Below are positions 1-6,857 of a stretch of DNA of 7,766 nt, in pieces. Under the pieces are notes generated by a model. That model was not told the origin of the DNA, made no database searches, and worked only from the letters and a program-made list of their open reading frames with translations. The DNA comes from an uncultured Maritalea sp. (GTDB lineage: Bacteria > Pseudomonadota > Alphaproteobacteria > Rhizobiales > Devosiaceae): assembly GCA_913055925.1 (NCBI GenBank), contig CAJXLH010000118.1:1-7766 (forward strand), in the 5' to 3' direction. Each line of letters begins with the position of its first letter. Within the stretch, counting starts at the first letter, position 1. Both the position numbers and the translations under genes were made by a program.

Positions 1-229
1 ATGAAGAAGTTCACGCACTGCACCATGCTTTCCCTCGCTTGCTCAGTGCTTGTGAGAAGCACCAATTGGCGGGGGTGCCGGGGTAGTGAGCGCAGCGAAC
101 GACGGCGGCGCTAAAGAGACCACTTCACGACCCCAGCAACGCGTCCGTTGTCCGCAAGGTCTTCAAGAAAGCTGCAAGTAGTATAAGGCACGCTAAAAGA
201 GCGGGGATAAATTGGTGAAGATTGACCAC
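1..229. other. Left-edge region without a supported gene
   Basis: I find no recognisable gene here. A 37-codon plus-strand frame runs from the first base to a TAA at 112-114, but its product is arginine-rich and resembles no family I know. It could be the tail of a gene entering from the left or chance. A small hairpin with arms GTGCTT (46-51) and AAGCAC (57-62) and a 5-nt loop is present. On the minus strand an open frame leaves the neighbouring repeat and ends at a TGA (125-127). Its last 34 residues include a hydrophobic stretch (FIPALLACLILLAAFL) that could be a membrane segment or the remnant of a broken gene, but it has no credible start of its own. Confidence 0.5.
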
Positions 230-237
230 CCCCTCCT

Positions 238-362
238 CGTCATGCTCGGGCTCGACCCGAGCATCCATGTTGCCGTTCGGGTTGATGCTATCGCTTGAAA
301 CTATTGAATTTTTGCTAGCTGGAATCCCACCATGGACCCTCGGATCAAGTCCGAGGGTGACG
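238..362. repeat. Composite intergenic repeat: two inverted 32-nt hairpin units
   Basis: The left unit (238-269) contains stem ATGCTCGGG (242-250), loop CTCGA and stem CCCGAGCAT (256-264). The right unit (331-362) contains stem ACCCTCGGA (336-344), loop TCAAG and stem TCCGAGGGT (350-358). Reverse-complementing the right unit aligns it to the left unit at 25 of 32 positions, with shared CGTC outer and CCATG inner flanks. The units are therefore inverted copies around a 61-nt spacer (270-330). Six of the seven differences form three compensatory stem base-pair changes, and the seventh is in the loop. From general knowledge, short repeats with cores like 'tcatgctcggg...cccgagcat' are scattered between genes in Hyphomicrobiales genomes, and frames through them give peptides like the VTLGLDPRVHGG and MDARVEPEHDEE seen here. 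A REP-like or MITE-like element is likely; no mobilising gene is in the window. Confidence 0.85.
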
Positions 363-1262
363 TGAGAGATTGGGATGTGACCGGGGAAAAGTCTTACTGC
401 GCAGCAACTCTTTGAGATGCGCAAGCATCTCCTGCACTTTTTCGGTGCGGTGCAAATCGACATGTGTGACCAACCAAAGTGGGATATCCCAATCCTCATT
501 GATGGGCAAAAGGGCGCGAACATCATCGCGATCCGCGACGTCAAACTCAGTTAGAATGCCTAGGCCCAGTCCTGCCAAGATCGCTTCGCGTGCAACAACT
601 GGGTCTTCTGTGGCAACGGCCACTCTTAGCCTCGACCTTTGCTCTGATGAGTTTCTCCAAACTTGCAGGTAATCGTTTTGATCTGGTGGTCGGAGGAACT
701 GACCAATCTCTAAATCTTCAACACCATTGGCTGTGCCGCCATTTGAAAAATAACTATCTTGGGCATAAAGATTTAGCGAAACACTTCCAAAGCTTTGGAC
801 TACATAGTCTGGGTGCTCAGGCTTTGGCCCAGCCCGCAAAGCAATATGCGCTTCGCCATATTCGAGACGCTGCAACCCTTCAGACGAAACAATCGTCACC
901 TGACAATTTGGATTTCTTGCGCGAAAGTTTGCAATCGGCTGCATCAACATATTGGTGAATGTCGGTATCACGGTGATTTTGATCTCACCTTCTATCGATC
1001 CATCGCGCCCTTTGGCGCGACCGAGCAAATCATCAAACAGTTCATCCGTTTTTCGGGCGACTTTGAGGAGTTCCTCCCCCAGCTCTGTTAAGGTGTATCC
1101 CTTCAGGTTGCGGATAAATATCGGCGCGCCGAGCTCCTCTTCAAGCGCATCGATATGGCGATTGACAGTGGCACGATGAACGCCGAGCGCACGCGCTGCG
1201 GCACTGACTGTGCCCAATTTGGCTACCTGATATGCGGTTCGAAGCTCGGTCCATCGTTCCAT
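345..1262 (-). CDS. LysR-family transcriptional regulator
   Basis: A 305-residue protein with classical LysR architecture, acting as a DNA-binding, ligand-responsive regulator in the cytoplasm. The N-terminal winged helix-turn-helix (about residues 4-62) includes the segment TVSAAARALGVHRATVNRHI (18-37) and then EEELGAPIF. A linker helix follows, and the effector-binding domain runs from about residue 92 (IKITVIPTFTNMLMQPIANF) to about 290. The start at 1262 is the natural one because the HTH begins almost at once; the Shine-Dalgarno is weak. The gene is divergent from the DoxX gene 114 bp away, the usual LysR arrangement, so that gene is the likeliest target, with probable autorepression. 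Oddity: the last residues (HPRT) and the TGA stop are encoded by the right hairpin of the adjacent repeat, so the native C-terminus may have been replaced. The ligand cannot be predicted. Confidence 0.93.
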   Translation of the reverse strand: MERWTELRTAYQVAKLGTVSAAARALGVHRATVNRHIDALEEELGAPIFIRNLKGYTLTELGEELLKVARKTDELFDDLLGRAKGRDGSIEGEIKITVIPTFTNMLMQPIANFRARNPNCQVTIVSSEGLQRLEYGEAHIALRAGPKPEHPDYVVQSFGSVSLNLYAQDSYFSNGGTANGVEDLEIGQFLRPPDQNDYLQVWRNSSEQRSRLRVAVATEDPVVAREAILAGLGLGILTEFDVADRDDVRALLPINEDWDIPLWLVTHVDLHRTEKVQEMLAHLKELLRSKTFPRSHPNLSRHPRT

Positions 1263-1288
1263 AAGTTACTTGCTCTTTTTTCGCGCAC

Positions 1289-1312
1289 TCAATGCCAAAA
1301 ATGGCGCATTGA
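1289..1312. promoter_or_regulatory. 24-bp dyad, candidate LysR operator
   Basis: Arms TCAATG (1289-1294) and CATTGA (1307-1312) flank a 12-nt AT-rich centre. The inner bases CC and GG(CG) extend the symmetry imperfectly. The outermost T is followed 12 bases later by A, which fits the loose T-N11-A rule for LysR boxes. It lies 26 bp upstream of the lysR start and 64 bp upstream of the doxX start. Its right arm overlaps a weak -35-like TTGAAT (1309-1314), for which I see no good -10. Function is inferred from position and symmetry only. Confidence 0.45.
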
Positions 1313-1376
1313 ATTACTTTTCTGCAGCATACATCTTGGTGAGCGACAATCACAACAGCTTTTTGGGAAAGACAAA

Positions 1377-1742
1377 ATGACTTATCTATCTATTGGGCTA
1401 CGCGCGCTCCTCACACTTGTTTTTGTTGCTGCTGGCGGCGCCAAGTTGGCAGGCGTTGAAGCCATGGTGGAAGGTTTTGACACCATTGGGTTTGGCCAAT
1501 GGTTTCGATATGTGACAGGAACAATTGAAATCGTCGGCGCAGCACTTCTTTGGTGGCCAAACCGCCAGGTGATCGGCGCGTCAATTCTAGGCGGCACCAT
1601 GGTCGGCGCCACATTTGCGAACCTGTTCGCAATGGGCGCATCGCCGGTTCCGGCAATCGTTCTCGGTTTGATGTGTACAGCCGTACTATACCTGCACCGC
1701 GAACAAATTTCCGCAATCTTTGGTCGACCATCAACCGCTTAG
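1377..1742 (+). CDS. DoxX-family small integral membrane protein
   Basis: A 121-residue hydrophobic protein of the DoxX type, predicted in the inner membrane with four helices: about residues 4-23, 43-60, 64-87 and 90-106. The first helix ends with the family-like AAGGAKLAG (18-26), and the loop after it carries EAMVEGFDTIGFGQWFRYV. Helix 2 contains the acidic pair-like EIVG and ends in LLWWP. DoxX proteins are linked to redox or thiosulfate chemistry in a few cases, but most members, including this one, have no assigned reaction. The ATG at 1377 is preferred to an upstream in-frame start at 1155, because the extra 74 residues would overlap the lysR HTH region and are not DoxX-like; GGGAAAG lies just upstream of 1377. 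Control by the divergent LysR protein is likely. Confidence 0.85.
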   Translation: MTYLSIGLRALLTLVFVAAGGAKLAGVEAMVEGFDTIGFGQWFRYVTGTIEIVGAALLWWPNRQVIGASILGGTMVGATFANLFAMGASPVPAIVLGLMCTAVLYLHREQISAIFGRPSTA

Positions 1743-1772
1743 TGGGTACCGACTTAGCGTCATCTCACCGCC

Positions 1773-1795
1773 ATGCCTGGCCTTTGGCTGGGCAT
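1773..1795 (+). terminator. Hairpin between convergent doxX and maiA
   Basis: ATGCCTGGCC (1773-1782), loop TTT, GGCTGGGCAT (1786-1795) form a 10-bp stem as plus-strand RNA with two G-U pairs. On the minus strand those two positions become C-A mismatches. It starts 31 bp after the doxX stop and ends 3 bp before the maiA stop. No T-run follows on either strand, so it may be a weak or factor-assisted terminator, chiefly for doxX, or an mRNA 3'-end stabiliser. Confidence 0.5.
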
Positions 1796-1798
1796 TGC

Positions 1799-2437
1799 TT
1801 ACGGCGCAAACTTATCCGGGTGTGCTGCTTGAAACGCAGGGTGGGCGTTGCAGTTCTCTTCAATCGCCAAAATGCGTTCGCAAGCTGAAAGGTCAACTTC
1901 CCAGCGGCGGGCGTTGTAGAGTTGGGGCATCAAGCAGCAATCGGCCATGGATGGTTCGTCGCCAAGCGAGAATTTGCTCTCAGATTGTTGCGCCAGCATA
2001 CCTTCGTACGCGGTGAGGCCTTTGCCGATAAAGTGGTGGAACCAATCGCGCACCGCGTCTTTGTCCACATCAAAAGTTTTGGTGATGTGTTGGGTGACCC
2101 CAAGGTTACAGACGGGGTGAATATCCATGGCGATGGCATGTGACAGCGCGCGTACGCGTTGCCGGTCGAGCGGATCACCCGGCACGAGGTTCGCCTTCGG
2201 GTGCATCTCGGCCAAATACTCGATGATCGCCAGAGACTGGGTGAACAACATGCCATCAAGCTCGATGGTGGGCACCAAGCCTTGCGGGTTGAGCATTTGA
2301 TAGCTCTCGCCCTTATGCGCCCCTTCAAGAAGGTTCACATCAACAACCTTGTAGTCGATACCGCAAAGCGCAAGGGCAATCCGCACGCGATAAGCGGCAG
2401 AAGAGCGCCAATAATTATAAAGAACCGTTTCGATCAT
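1799..2437 (-). CDS. maiA: Maleylacetoacetate isomerase (zeta-class GST)
   Basis: Cytoplasmic isomerase converting maleylacetoacetate to fumarylacetoacetate, usually with glutathione as cofactor. The 212-residue length is normal for the family. The thioredoxin-like N-domain carries the zeta signature SSAAYRVRIAL (residues 12-22), then NPQGLVPTIELDG and the glutathione-binding QSLAIIEYL. The C-terminal helical domain contains the typical SLGDEPSMADCCLMPQLYNARRW. Where eukaryotic zeta GSTs have SSC in the active-site motif this protein has SSA; from memory, bacterial MaiA proteins vary here. It is the third gene of the homogentisate operon, 18 nt after the fahA stop, with GGAG (around 2446) as ribosome site. 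It shares its 3' side convergently with doxX. Confidence 0.95.
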   Translation of the reverse strand: MIETVLYNYWRSSAAYRVRIALALCGIDYKVVDVNLLEGAHKGESYQMLNPQGLVPTIELDGMLFTQSLAIIEYLAEMHPKANLVPGDPLDRQRVRALSHAIAMDIHPVCNLGVTQHITKTFDVDKDAVRDWFHHFIGKGLTAYEGMLAQQSESKFSLGDEPSMADCCLMPQLYNARRWEVDLSACERILAIEENCNAHPAFQAAHPDKFAP

Positions 2438-2455
2438 ATTGGCGCTCCGCTTAAG

Positions 2456-3469
2456 CTATTTGGTTTCAACGATTTGCTGGTCGATAGCACCAAAAATAGT
2501 AGTGCCATCATCGTTGAGCATTTCGATGCGCACAGAATCGCCAAACTTCATAAACTCAGTTTTCGGCGCGCCATTATCAATCGTTTCGATCATACGGATT
2601 TCAGCGATGCAAGAATAGCCCAAACCGCCATCTCGCACGGGCTTGCCTGGCGTGCCATCTGCGTCCTTGTTCGACACAGTACCAGACCCGATGATCGCGC
2701 CGGCCGCCACGTGGCGGGTTTTAGCCGCATGAGAAACAATTTTCGGGAAATTGAAGGTCATATCAACGCCCGCATTGGCCTTGCCAAATGCATCGCCATT
2801 ATAGTGCACCAGCATGTCGCGATGTACTTTGCCGTCTTGCCAACTGTCGCCGAGCTCGTCTGGCGTGATGGCAACCGGCGCAAAAGCCGTCGCGCCTTTT
2901 GATTGGAAGAAGCCAAAGCCTTTCGCCAATTCACCCGGGATCAAAGCGCGGTAGCTCACATCATTGAGCAACACGATCAGCTTGATTTTATCTGCCGCTT
3001 CTTCTGGCGAGAGTCCCATTTTAAGGTCATCACAAATCACGCCGATTTCGGCTTCCATATCGATGCCCCAGCTCTCCGAGCCAACTTCTACATCGTCATG
3101 GGCACCGAGCATCGCGTCTGGCGCGCCCATATACATCAATGGGTCTTCCCAAAAGCTGGCGGGCAATTCTGCACCGCGCGCCTTTCGCACCAATTCAACG
3201 TGATTGACGTAGGCCGATCCATCGGCCCACTGGCTTGGGTTAGGTAGCGGTGCCATCGCTTTTTTCACGTCAAACGCATCGCCTAAATTTGCATCGGCAT
3301 TTAGCTTATCTGAAATCGCTTGAAGCTTTGGCTCGGCGCTTGCCCAATCATCAATCGCCTCGCGCATTGTGTTCGCGACATCAGCGGCAGACACAAAACG
3401 CTTCAGGTCACGGCTTACCACAACGAGCTCGCCGTAACGCGACCCGTTTGAAAGAGTTGCAAGTTTCAT
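2456..3469 (-). CDS. fahA: Fumarylacetoacetase (FAA hydrolase family)
   Basis: Cleaves fumarylacetoacetate to fumarate and acetoacetate, the last step of tyrosine catabolism. The 337 residues match the shorter bacterial class rather than the roughly 420-residue animal enzyme. By comparison with the family, metal ligands are the two glutamates of WGIDMEAEIGVI (E139, E141) and the aspartate of LIVLLNDVS (D170). The segment KGFGFFQSKGATAFAPVAIT (183-202) and the later IIGSGTVSN are typical of this class. The ATG at 3469 (protein start MKLATLSNGSRYGELVVV) is chosen. An in-frame ATG at 3505 would add 12 unrelated residues and overlap the hmgA end. The gap from the hmgA stop is 4 nt, so translational coupling is likely. 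The operon context supports this substrate over other FAH-superfamily reactions. Confidence 0.93.
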   Translation of the reverse strand: MKLATLSNGSRYGELVVVSRDLKRFVSAADVANTMREAIDDWASAEPKLQAISDKLNADANLGDAFDVKKAMAPLPNPSQWADGSAYVNHVELVRKARGAELPASFWEDPLMYMGAPDAMLGAHDDVEVGSESWGIDMEAEIGVICDDLKMGLSPEEAADKIKLIVLLNDVSYRALIPGELAKGFGFFQSKGATAFAPVAITPDELGDSWQDGKVHRDMLVHYNGDAFGKANAGVDMTFNFPKIVSHAAKTRHVAAGAIIGSGTVSNKDADGTPGKPVRDGGLGYSCIAEIRMIETIDNGAPKTEFMKFGDSVRIEMLNDDGTTIFGAIDQQIVETK

Positions 3470-3473
3470 AAAA

Positions 3474-4793
3474 TCAGTCCCACTTTCCTTCTGGGGTGCC
3501 ATCAAAATGGCTCTTCAGATCGGCCCAGCAATCAATGTAATTGTCTTGTTGCGTTTCTAACGTCGCAGCATATTCGGTCAAGAGCTGCGGGAAACGCGTT
3601 TCGAACATAAAGGCCATGGTGTTGTCCAGCTTATGCGGCTTCAACTCAGTGGTTGAAGCTTTATAAAAGCCCTGCGAATCTGGCCCGTGTGGCAGCATCA
3701 TATTATGAAGGCTCATGCCGCCTGGCACAAACCCTTCTTCCTTCGCATCATACTGACCCTTAATGAGGCCCATGAACTCAGACATGATGTTGCGGTGATA
3801 CCAAGGTGGGCGGAAGGTGTTCTCTGCCACCATCCAGCGCGGTGGGAAAATCACAAAGTCGATATTCGCTGTGCCCTCTTCGCCTGAAGGCGCGGTCAGC
3901 ACGGTAAAAATCGACGGATCAGGGTGATCAAAAAGGATCGACCCAACAGGTGAATAAGTCGAAAGGTCATATTTATACGGCGCGTAATTGCCGTGCCATG
4001 CGACCACATCCAGCGGCGAATGCGGGATTGTCGTTTCGTAAAAACTGCCGCACCATTTCACGATCACCCGACAAGGCGTGTCTTTTTCCTCATACGCCGC
4101 AACCGGCGTTTTGAAATCGCGCGGGTTGGCGAGGCAGTTCGCACCAATAGGACCACGATCTGGCAAGGTGAACTTCGCACCATAGTTCTCGCAGATATAG
4201 CCGCGAACAGGGCCGTCCACGGTTACCTTGAACACCATACCGCGCGGGATCACCACAATCTCACCCGGTGTTACGTCGAACTTGCCCATCTCGGTGAAAA
4301 TATGAATATCGCCCAGCTCCGGCACCAGCAAAAGCTCAGCGTCCGCGTTGAAGAAATGGTCATCTTCCATCGATGCGTTGAACGCATAAACATGGCTGGC
4401 CATACCCACTTGAGTGAACACGTCACCAGCGGTGGTGACGGTTTTGATCCCATGCAAAAAGTCCGTGCTTTCTTCAGGCATTGGCACCGGATCCCAGCGC
4501 ATCTGACCAATAGGCAATTCGCCATCCATTTTTTGAGGCGCTGTTTTCCAATATGGTAGCTGGAACGGCTTAAAGCGCGTCGTATGGCGCACGCTGGGGC
4601 GAATACGATATAACCAAGACCGCTCATTGGTGCCGCGTGGCGCGGTAAATGGCGAACCGGAAAGCTGCTCAGCATAAAGCCCGTAAGCACATTTTTGCGG
4701 TGAGTTTTGCCCCTGCGGCAATGCGCCGGGCAGTGCCTCGGTTTCAAAGTCGTTGCCGAAACCAGGCATATATTGAAGATCATTTTTGCTCAT
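3474..4793 (-). CDS. hmgA: Homogentisate 1,2-dioxygenase
   Basis: Non-haem Fe(II) dioxygenase that opens the aromatic ring of homogentisate to maleylacetoacetate with O2 in the cytoplasm. At 439 residues it is full length. It opens with the characteristic YMPGFGNDFETEALPGALP. The iron ligands can be placed by alignment from memory with the human enzyme: H333 in WYHRN, E339 in MSEFMG and H369 in LPHGPD (human H335, E341, H371). The proposed active-site H290 in FDHPDPSIF matches human H292. All are present, so the enzyme should be active. It is the first gene of hmgA-fahA-maiA. Its Shine-Dalgarno is poor (only GGTG about 10 nt upstream). Expression probably depends on the divergent MarR regulator through the shared 4794-4894 region. 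Confidence 0.98.
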   Translation of the reverse strand: MSKNDLQYMPGFGNDFETEALPGALPQGQNSPQKCAYGLYAEQLSGSPFTAPRGTNERSWLYRIRPSVRHTTRFKPFQLPYWKTAPQKMDGELPIGQMRWDPVPMPEESTDFLHGIKTVTTAGDVFTQVGMASHVYAFNASMEDDHFFNADAELLLVPELGDIHIFTEMGKFDVTPGEIVVIPRGMVFKVTVDGPVRGYICENYGAKFTLPDRGPIGANCLANPRDFKTPVAAYEEKDTPCRVIVKWCGSFYETTIPHSPLDVVAWHGNYAPYKYDLSTYSPVGSILFDHPDPSIFTVLTAPSGEEGTANIDFVIFPPRWMVAENTFRPPWYHRNIMSEFMGLIKGQYDAKEEGFVPGGMSLHNMMLPHGPDSQGFYKASTTELKPHKLDNTMAFMFETRFPQLLTEYAATLETQQDNYIDCWADLKSHFDGTPEGKWD

Positions 4794-4841
4794 AAGAACA
4801 CCGTTGGACCCTATCTAATTTTTCCAAAGGCAATTTTATTG

Positions 4842-4892
4842 TTGCACATGTAACCATCTATTATGTAACTATCAAACAAGGGGGATGTGCAA
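4842..4892. promoter_or_regulatory. Repeat-rich hmgA/marR control region
   Basis: The 101-bp gap between the divergent starts contains two sets of repeats. ATGTAACCATC (4848-4858) and ATGTAACTATC (4863-4873) are direct repeats differing at one base with starts 15 bp apart. TTGCACAT (4842-4849) and ATGTGCAA (4885-4892) are a perfect 8-bp inverted pair. The first inverted arm overlaps the first direct repeat, giving a near-palindromic GTTGCACATGTAAC (4841-4854, 10 of 14 symmetric). The second inverted arm lies next to the marR start and overlaps its ribosome site AAGGGGG. These are plausible binding sites for the MarR protein and could couple hmg control with autorepression. I see no clearly convincing -35/-10 pair for either gene. 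Confidence 0.5.
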
Positions 4893-4894
4893 TC

Positions 4895-5350
4895 ATGAAC
4901 GAACAACAAGAAACCAACAACCTTTTAGCGCTCGAAAATTTCCTGCCTTATCGGCTCAATTTGGCGGCTGAAAAAGTCAGCCAAAAATTCGCGCAAGAAT
5001 ACAAAAAACGCTACGGCCTCACACGCCCAGAGTGGCGCACATTCGCCACCATCGGACAATTTGGCGTGATCACCGCACGCGAAATTTGCAACCACTCGCC
5101 GATGCACAAAACCAAGGTTTCGCGGGCAGTTCACGCGCTTGAAAAGCGCCGCTGGGTGAAACGCACGCCTGACGAAACAGATCGACGCTTAGAGCATTTG
5201 GAACTCACAAGCGCTGGCAAAACCGCTTATAAAGATCTGGTAGGCGTTGCCAAAAGCTTTGAAGAAAACTTCATCAATTCCATTGGCGGTGAGGACGCAA
5301 AGCAATTGCTGAACGCCTTGTCCGCGATTGAACGCCGGTTTGAAGGCTAG
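4895..5350 (+). CDS. MarR-family regulator, probable hmg operon regulator
   Basis: A 151-residue winged-helix dimeric regulator of MarR type. The N-terminal dimerisation helix LPYRLNLAAEKVSQKFAQEY spans 17-36. The HTH contains LTRPEWRTFATIGQFGVITA (42-61) and a recognition helix around MHKTKVSRAVHALEKR (70-85). The wing carries the usual DRR (96-98), followed by LELTSAGKT and a C-terminal dimer helix pair. The start is well supported by AAGGGGG at 4878-4884. It is divergent from hmgA with a compact repeat-bearing gap, so control of hmgA-fahA-maiA by an aromatic intermediate such as homogentisate is the natural inference. In other bacteria the hmg regulator belongs to other families (IclR in pseudomonads), so I give no gene name. 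Confidence 0.9.
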   Translation: MNEQQETNNLLALENFLPYRLNLAAEKVSQKFAQEYKKRYGLTRPEWRTFATIGQFGVITAREICNHSPMHKTKVSRAVHALEKRRWVKRTPDETDRRLEHLELTSAGKTAYKDLVGVAKSFEENFINSIGGEDAKQLLNALSAIERRFEG

Positions 5351-5413
5351 TGCTTGAACAATTGGCGCAAAATCTTGCCTTCGTTGACGTTCTGACATAA
5401 TTGACGCCTATTA

Positions 5414-5432
5414 AACGCGCTGGTTTCGCGTT
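5414..5432 (+). other. Hairpin in the manB upstream region
   Basis: AACGCG (5414-5419), loop CTGGTTT and CGCGTT (5427-5432) form a perfect 6-bp inverted repeat 64 bp after the marR stop and 56 bp before manB. No T-run follows, so it is not a standard terminator. It could be an operator or leader structure. A weak promoter candidate just upstream is TTGACG (5384-5389) with TATTAA (5409-5414), but its 19-nt spacing is too long to be convincing. Confidence 0.3.
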
Positions 5433-5488
5433 CGATTAAGAAATTTGCGTCAAAAGAACTCCAAACGGTTCAAGAAAAGAGATTTTGC

Positions 5489-6847
5489 ATGTCCAACTCA
5501 CCCTTCAAAGCATATGACGTCCGTGGTCTGATCCCTGATCAAATGAACGTGCCATTTGCTTATCGCTTTGGACAAGCGGTGGCCCAACATGTGGGCGGCG
5601 AAACGGTGGTGGTTGGCCACGATATGCGACTCGATAGCGGCGCGTTTGCTGAAGCCATTACCCAAGGGCTTTTGGATAGTGGCATTAATGTTGCGCCAGT
5701 GGGGCAATGCGGTACGGAAGAGGTGTATTTCCACACCGATCATTCCGGCGCCGATGCGGGCATTATGGTGACCGCAAGCCACAACCCGCAAGACTATAAC
5801 GGCATCAAAATGGTGCTCAAGGGATCGCGCGCGGCAACAAAAGAAAACGCTCTTGGCCCGCTCGAAGAACTGGTGATGGGTGATGCGGTTTTTCAACCCG
5901 TTGCCTATGAAAATCGCGGCAAAAAACGGCCAACGCTTGATCGCGATGCCTATGTGCAGCGGCTCCTCAAGCAAGTCGAAACCGCTGATCTAAAACCTTT
6001 GAAAATTGTTTGCCACGCAGGCAATGGTTGCGCTGGCGCGATTATTGATGCCCTTGAGCCACATTTGCCGTTTGAATTTATCAAGGTCGACCATGAAGCC
6101 GATGGCGATCTGCCAAATGGCATTCCGAACCCACTGCTGCCTGAAAAACGCGCCAAAGCTGCCGACGCGGTTAAAGCGCATAGCGCTGACTTGGGCATTG
6201 CCTGGGACGGTGACTTTGACCGTTGTTTTTTCTATGACCATACGGGCGAGTTTGTTGAAGGTTATTATTTGGTTGGACTGATTGCCCAAACCATTTTGAA
6301 TGGCAATCCGGGCGCAAAAATTGTTTATGACCCACGCATGACATGGAACACAATTGATGTGGTTGAAGCATCGGGCGGTGTGCCGATCATTTCAAAAACT
6401 GGCCATGCGTTCTTCAAGCAAATCATGCGCGAAGAAAACGCAGCATATGGTGGCGAAATGAGCGCCCACCACTATTTTGATGACTTCTCTTATTGCGACA
6501 CCGGCATGATCCCATGGTTGGCCATTGTTGCCGAAATTTCCGCCACCGGCAAAACGCTAAAGGAAATGGTTGAAGAGCGGATCGCAAAGTTCCCATGCTC
6601 GGGCGAAATCAACTTTAAGGTCGCCGATGCAAAGGCTGTACTTTCAAATATCGAAAGCACCTACGCGCCGGGCGCCCTAAAAGTTGAGCATATTGATGGG
6701 GTGAGCGTCGAGTTTGAAAACTGGCGTTTCAACGTGCGCTCTTCCAACACCGAGCCATTGCTCCGCATCAATGTGGAATCGCGCGGCGACAAACAATTGG
6801 TCGCTGACAAAGTAGCTGAACTAACAAAGTTGATCGAAGGAAACTAG
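5489..6847 (+). CDS. manB: Phosphomannomutase (CpsG/ManB type)
   Basis: Interconverts mannose-6-phosphate and mannose-1-phosphate, feeding GDP-mannose for lipopolysaccharide and exopolysaccharide; many relatives also act on glucose phosphates. The 452-residue length is standard for alpha-D-phosphohexomutases. It starts with FKAYDVRGLIP. The phosphoserine loop is TASHNP with S97. The Mg-binding loop is DGDFDR (D240, D242, D244). The sugar-binding loop is GEMSAHHYF (322-330), and the phosphate-binding loop is RSSNTEP (417-423). GTEEVYFHT before the active serine and GEMSAHHYFDDFSYCDTGMI match the E. coli CpsG/ManB subgroup rather than AlgC or Pgm. All catalytic residues are intact. The ribosome site is weak (purine-rich AAGAAAAGAG at 5473-5482). 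It ends 10 nt before the convergent tetR stop and has no functional link visible to its neighbours. Confidence 0.93.
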   Translation: MSNSPFKAYDVRGLIPDQMNVPFAYRFGQAVAQHVGGETVVVGHDMRLDSGAFAEAITQGLLDSGINVAPVGQCGTEEVYFHTDHSGADAGIMVTASHNPQDYNGIKMVLKGSRAATKENALGPLEELVMGDAVFQPVAYENRGKKRPTLDRDAYVQRLLKQVETADLKPLKIVCHAGNGCAGAIIDALEPHLPFEFIKVDHEADGDLPNGIPNPLLPEKRAKAADAVKAHSADLGIAWDGDFDRCFFYDHTGEFVEGYYLVGLIAQTILNGNPGAKIVYDPRMTWNTIDVVEASGGVPIISKTGHAFFKQIMREENAAYGGEMSAHHYFDDFSYCDTGMIPWLAIVAEISATGKTLKEMVEERIAKFPCSGEINFKVADAKAVLSNIESTYAPGALKVEHIDGVSVEFENWRFNVRSSNTEPLLRINVESRGDKQLVADKVAELTKLIEGN

Positions 6848-6857
6848 CGCGACAGCC

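Noticed and set aside
1..114. 37-codon plus-strand frame starting at the first base
   Set aside because: The product is arginine-rich with no family resemblance, there is no visible ribosome site because the window starts there, and it may be chance.
1155..1376. 74-residue N-terminal extension of the DoxX protein
   Set aside because: It overlaps the lysR HTH coding region and divergent promoter and is not DoxX-like; the ATG at 1377 has a ribosome site and begins directly before the first membrane helix.
2159..2902. 247-codon plus-strand open frame opposite maiA and fahA
   Set aside because: It spans the antisense of two well-supported genes and their junction, has no domain resemblance, and is explained by codon bias of the real genes.
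3993..4559. 188-codon plus-strand frame inside hmgA
   Set aside because: Antisense shadow of a gene with all catalytic residues intact; the composition is atypical for a protein.
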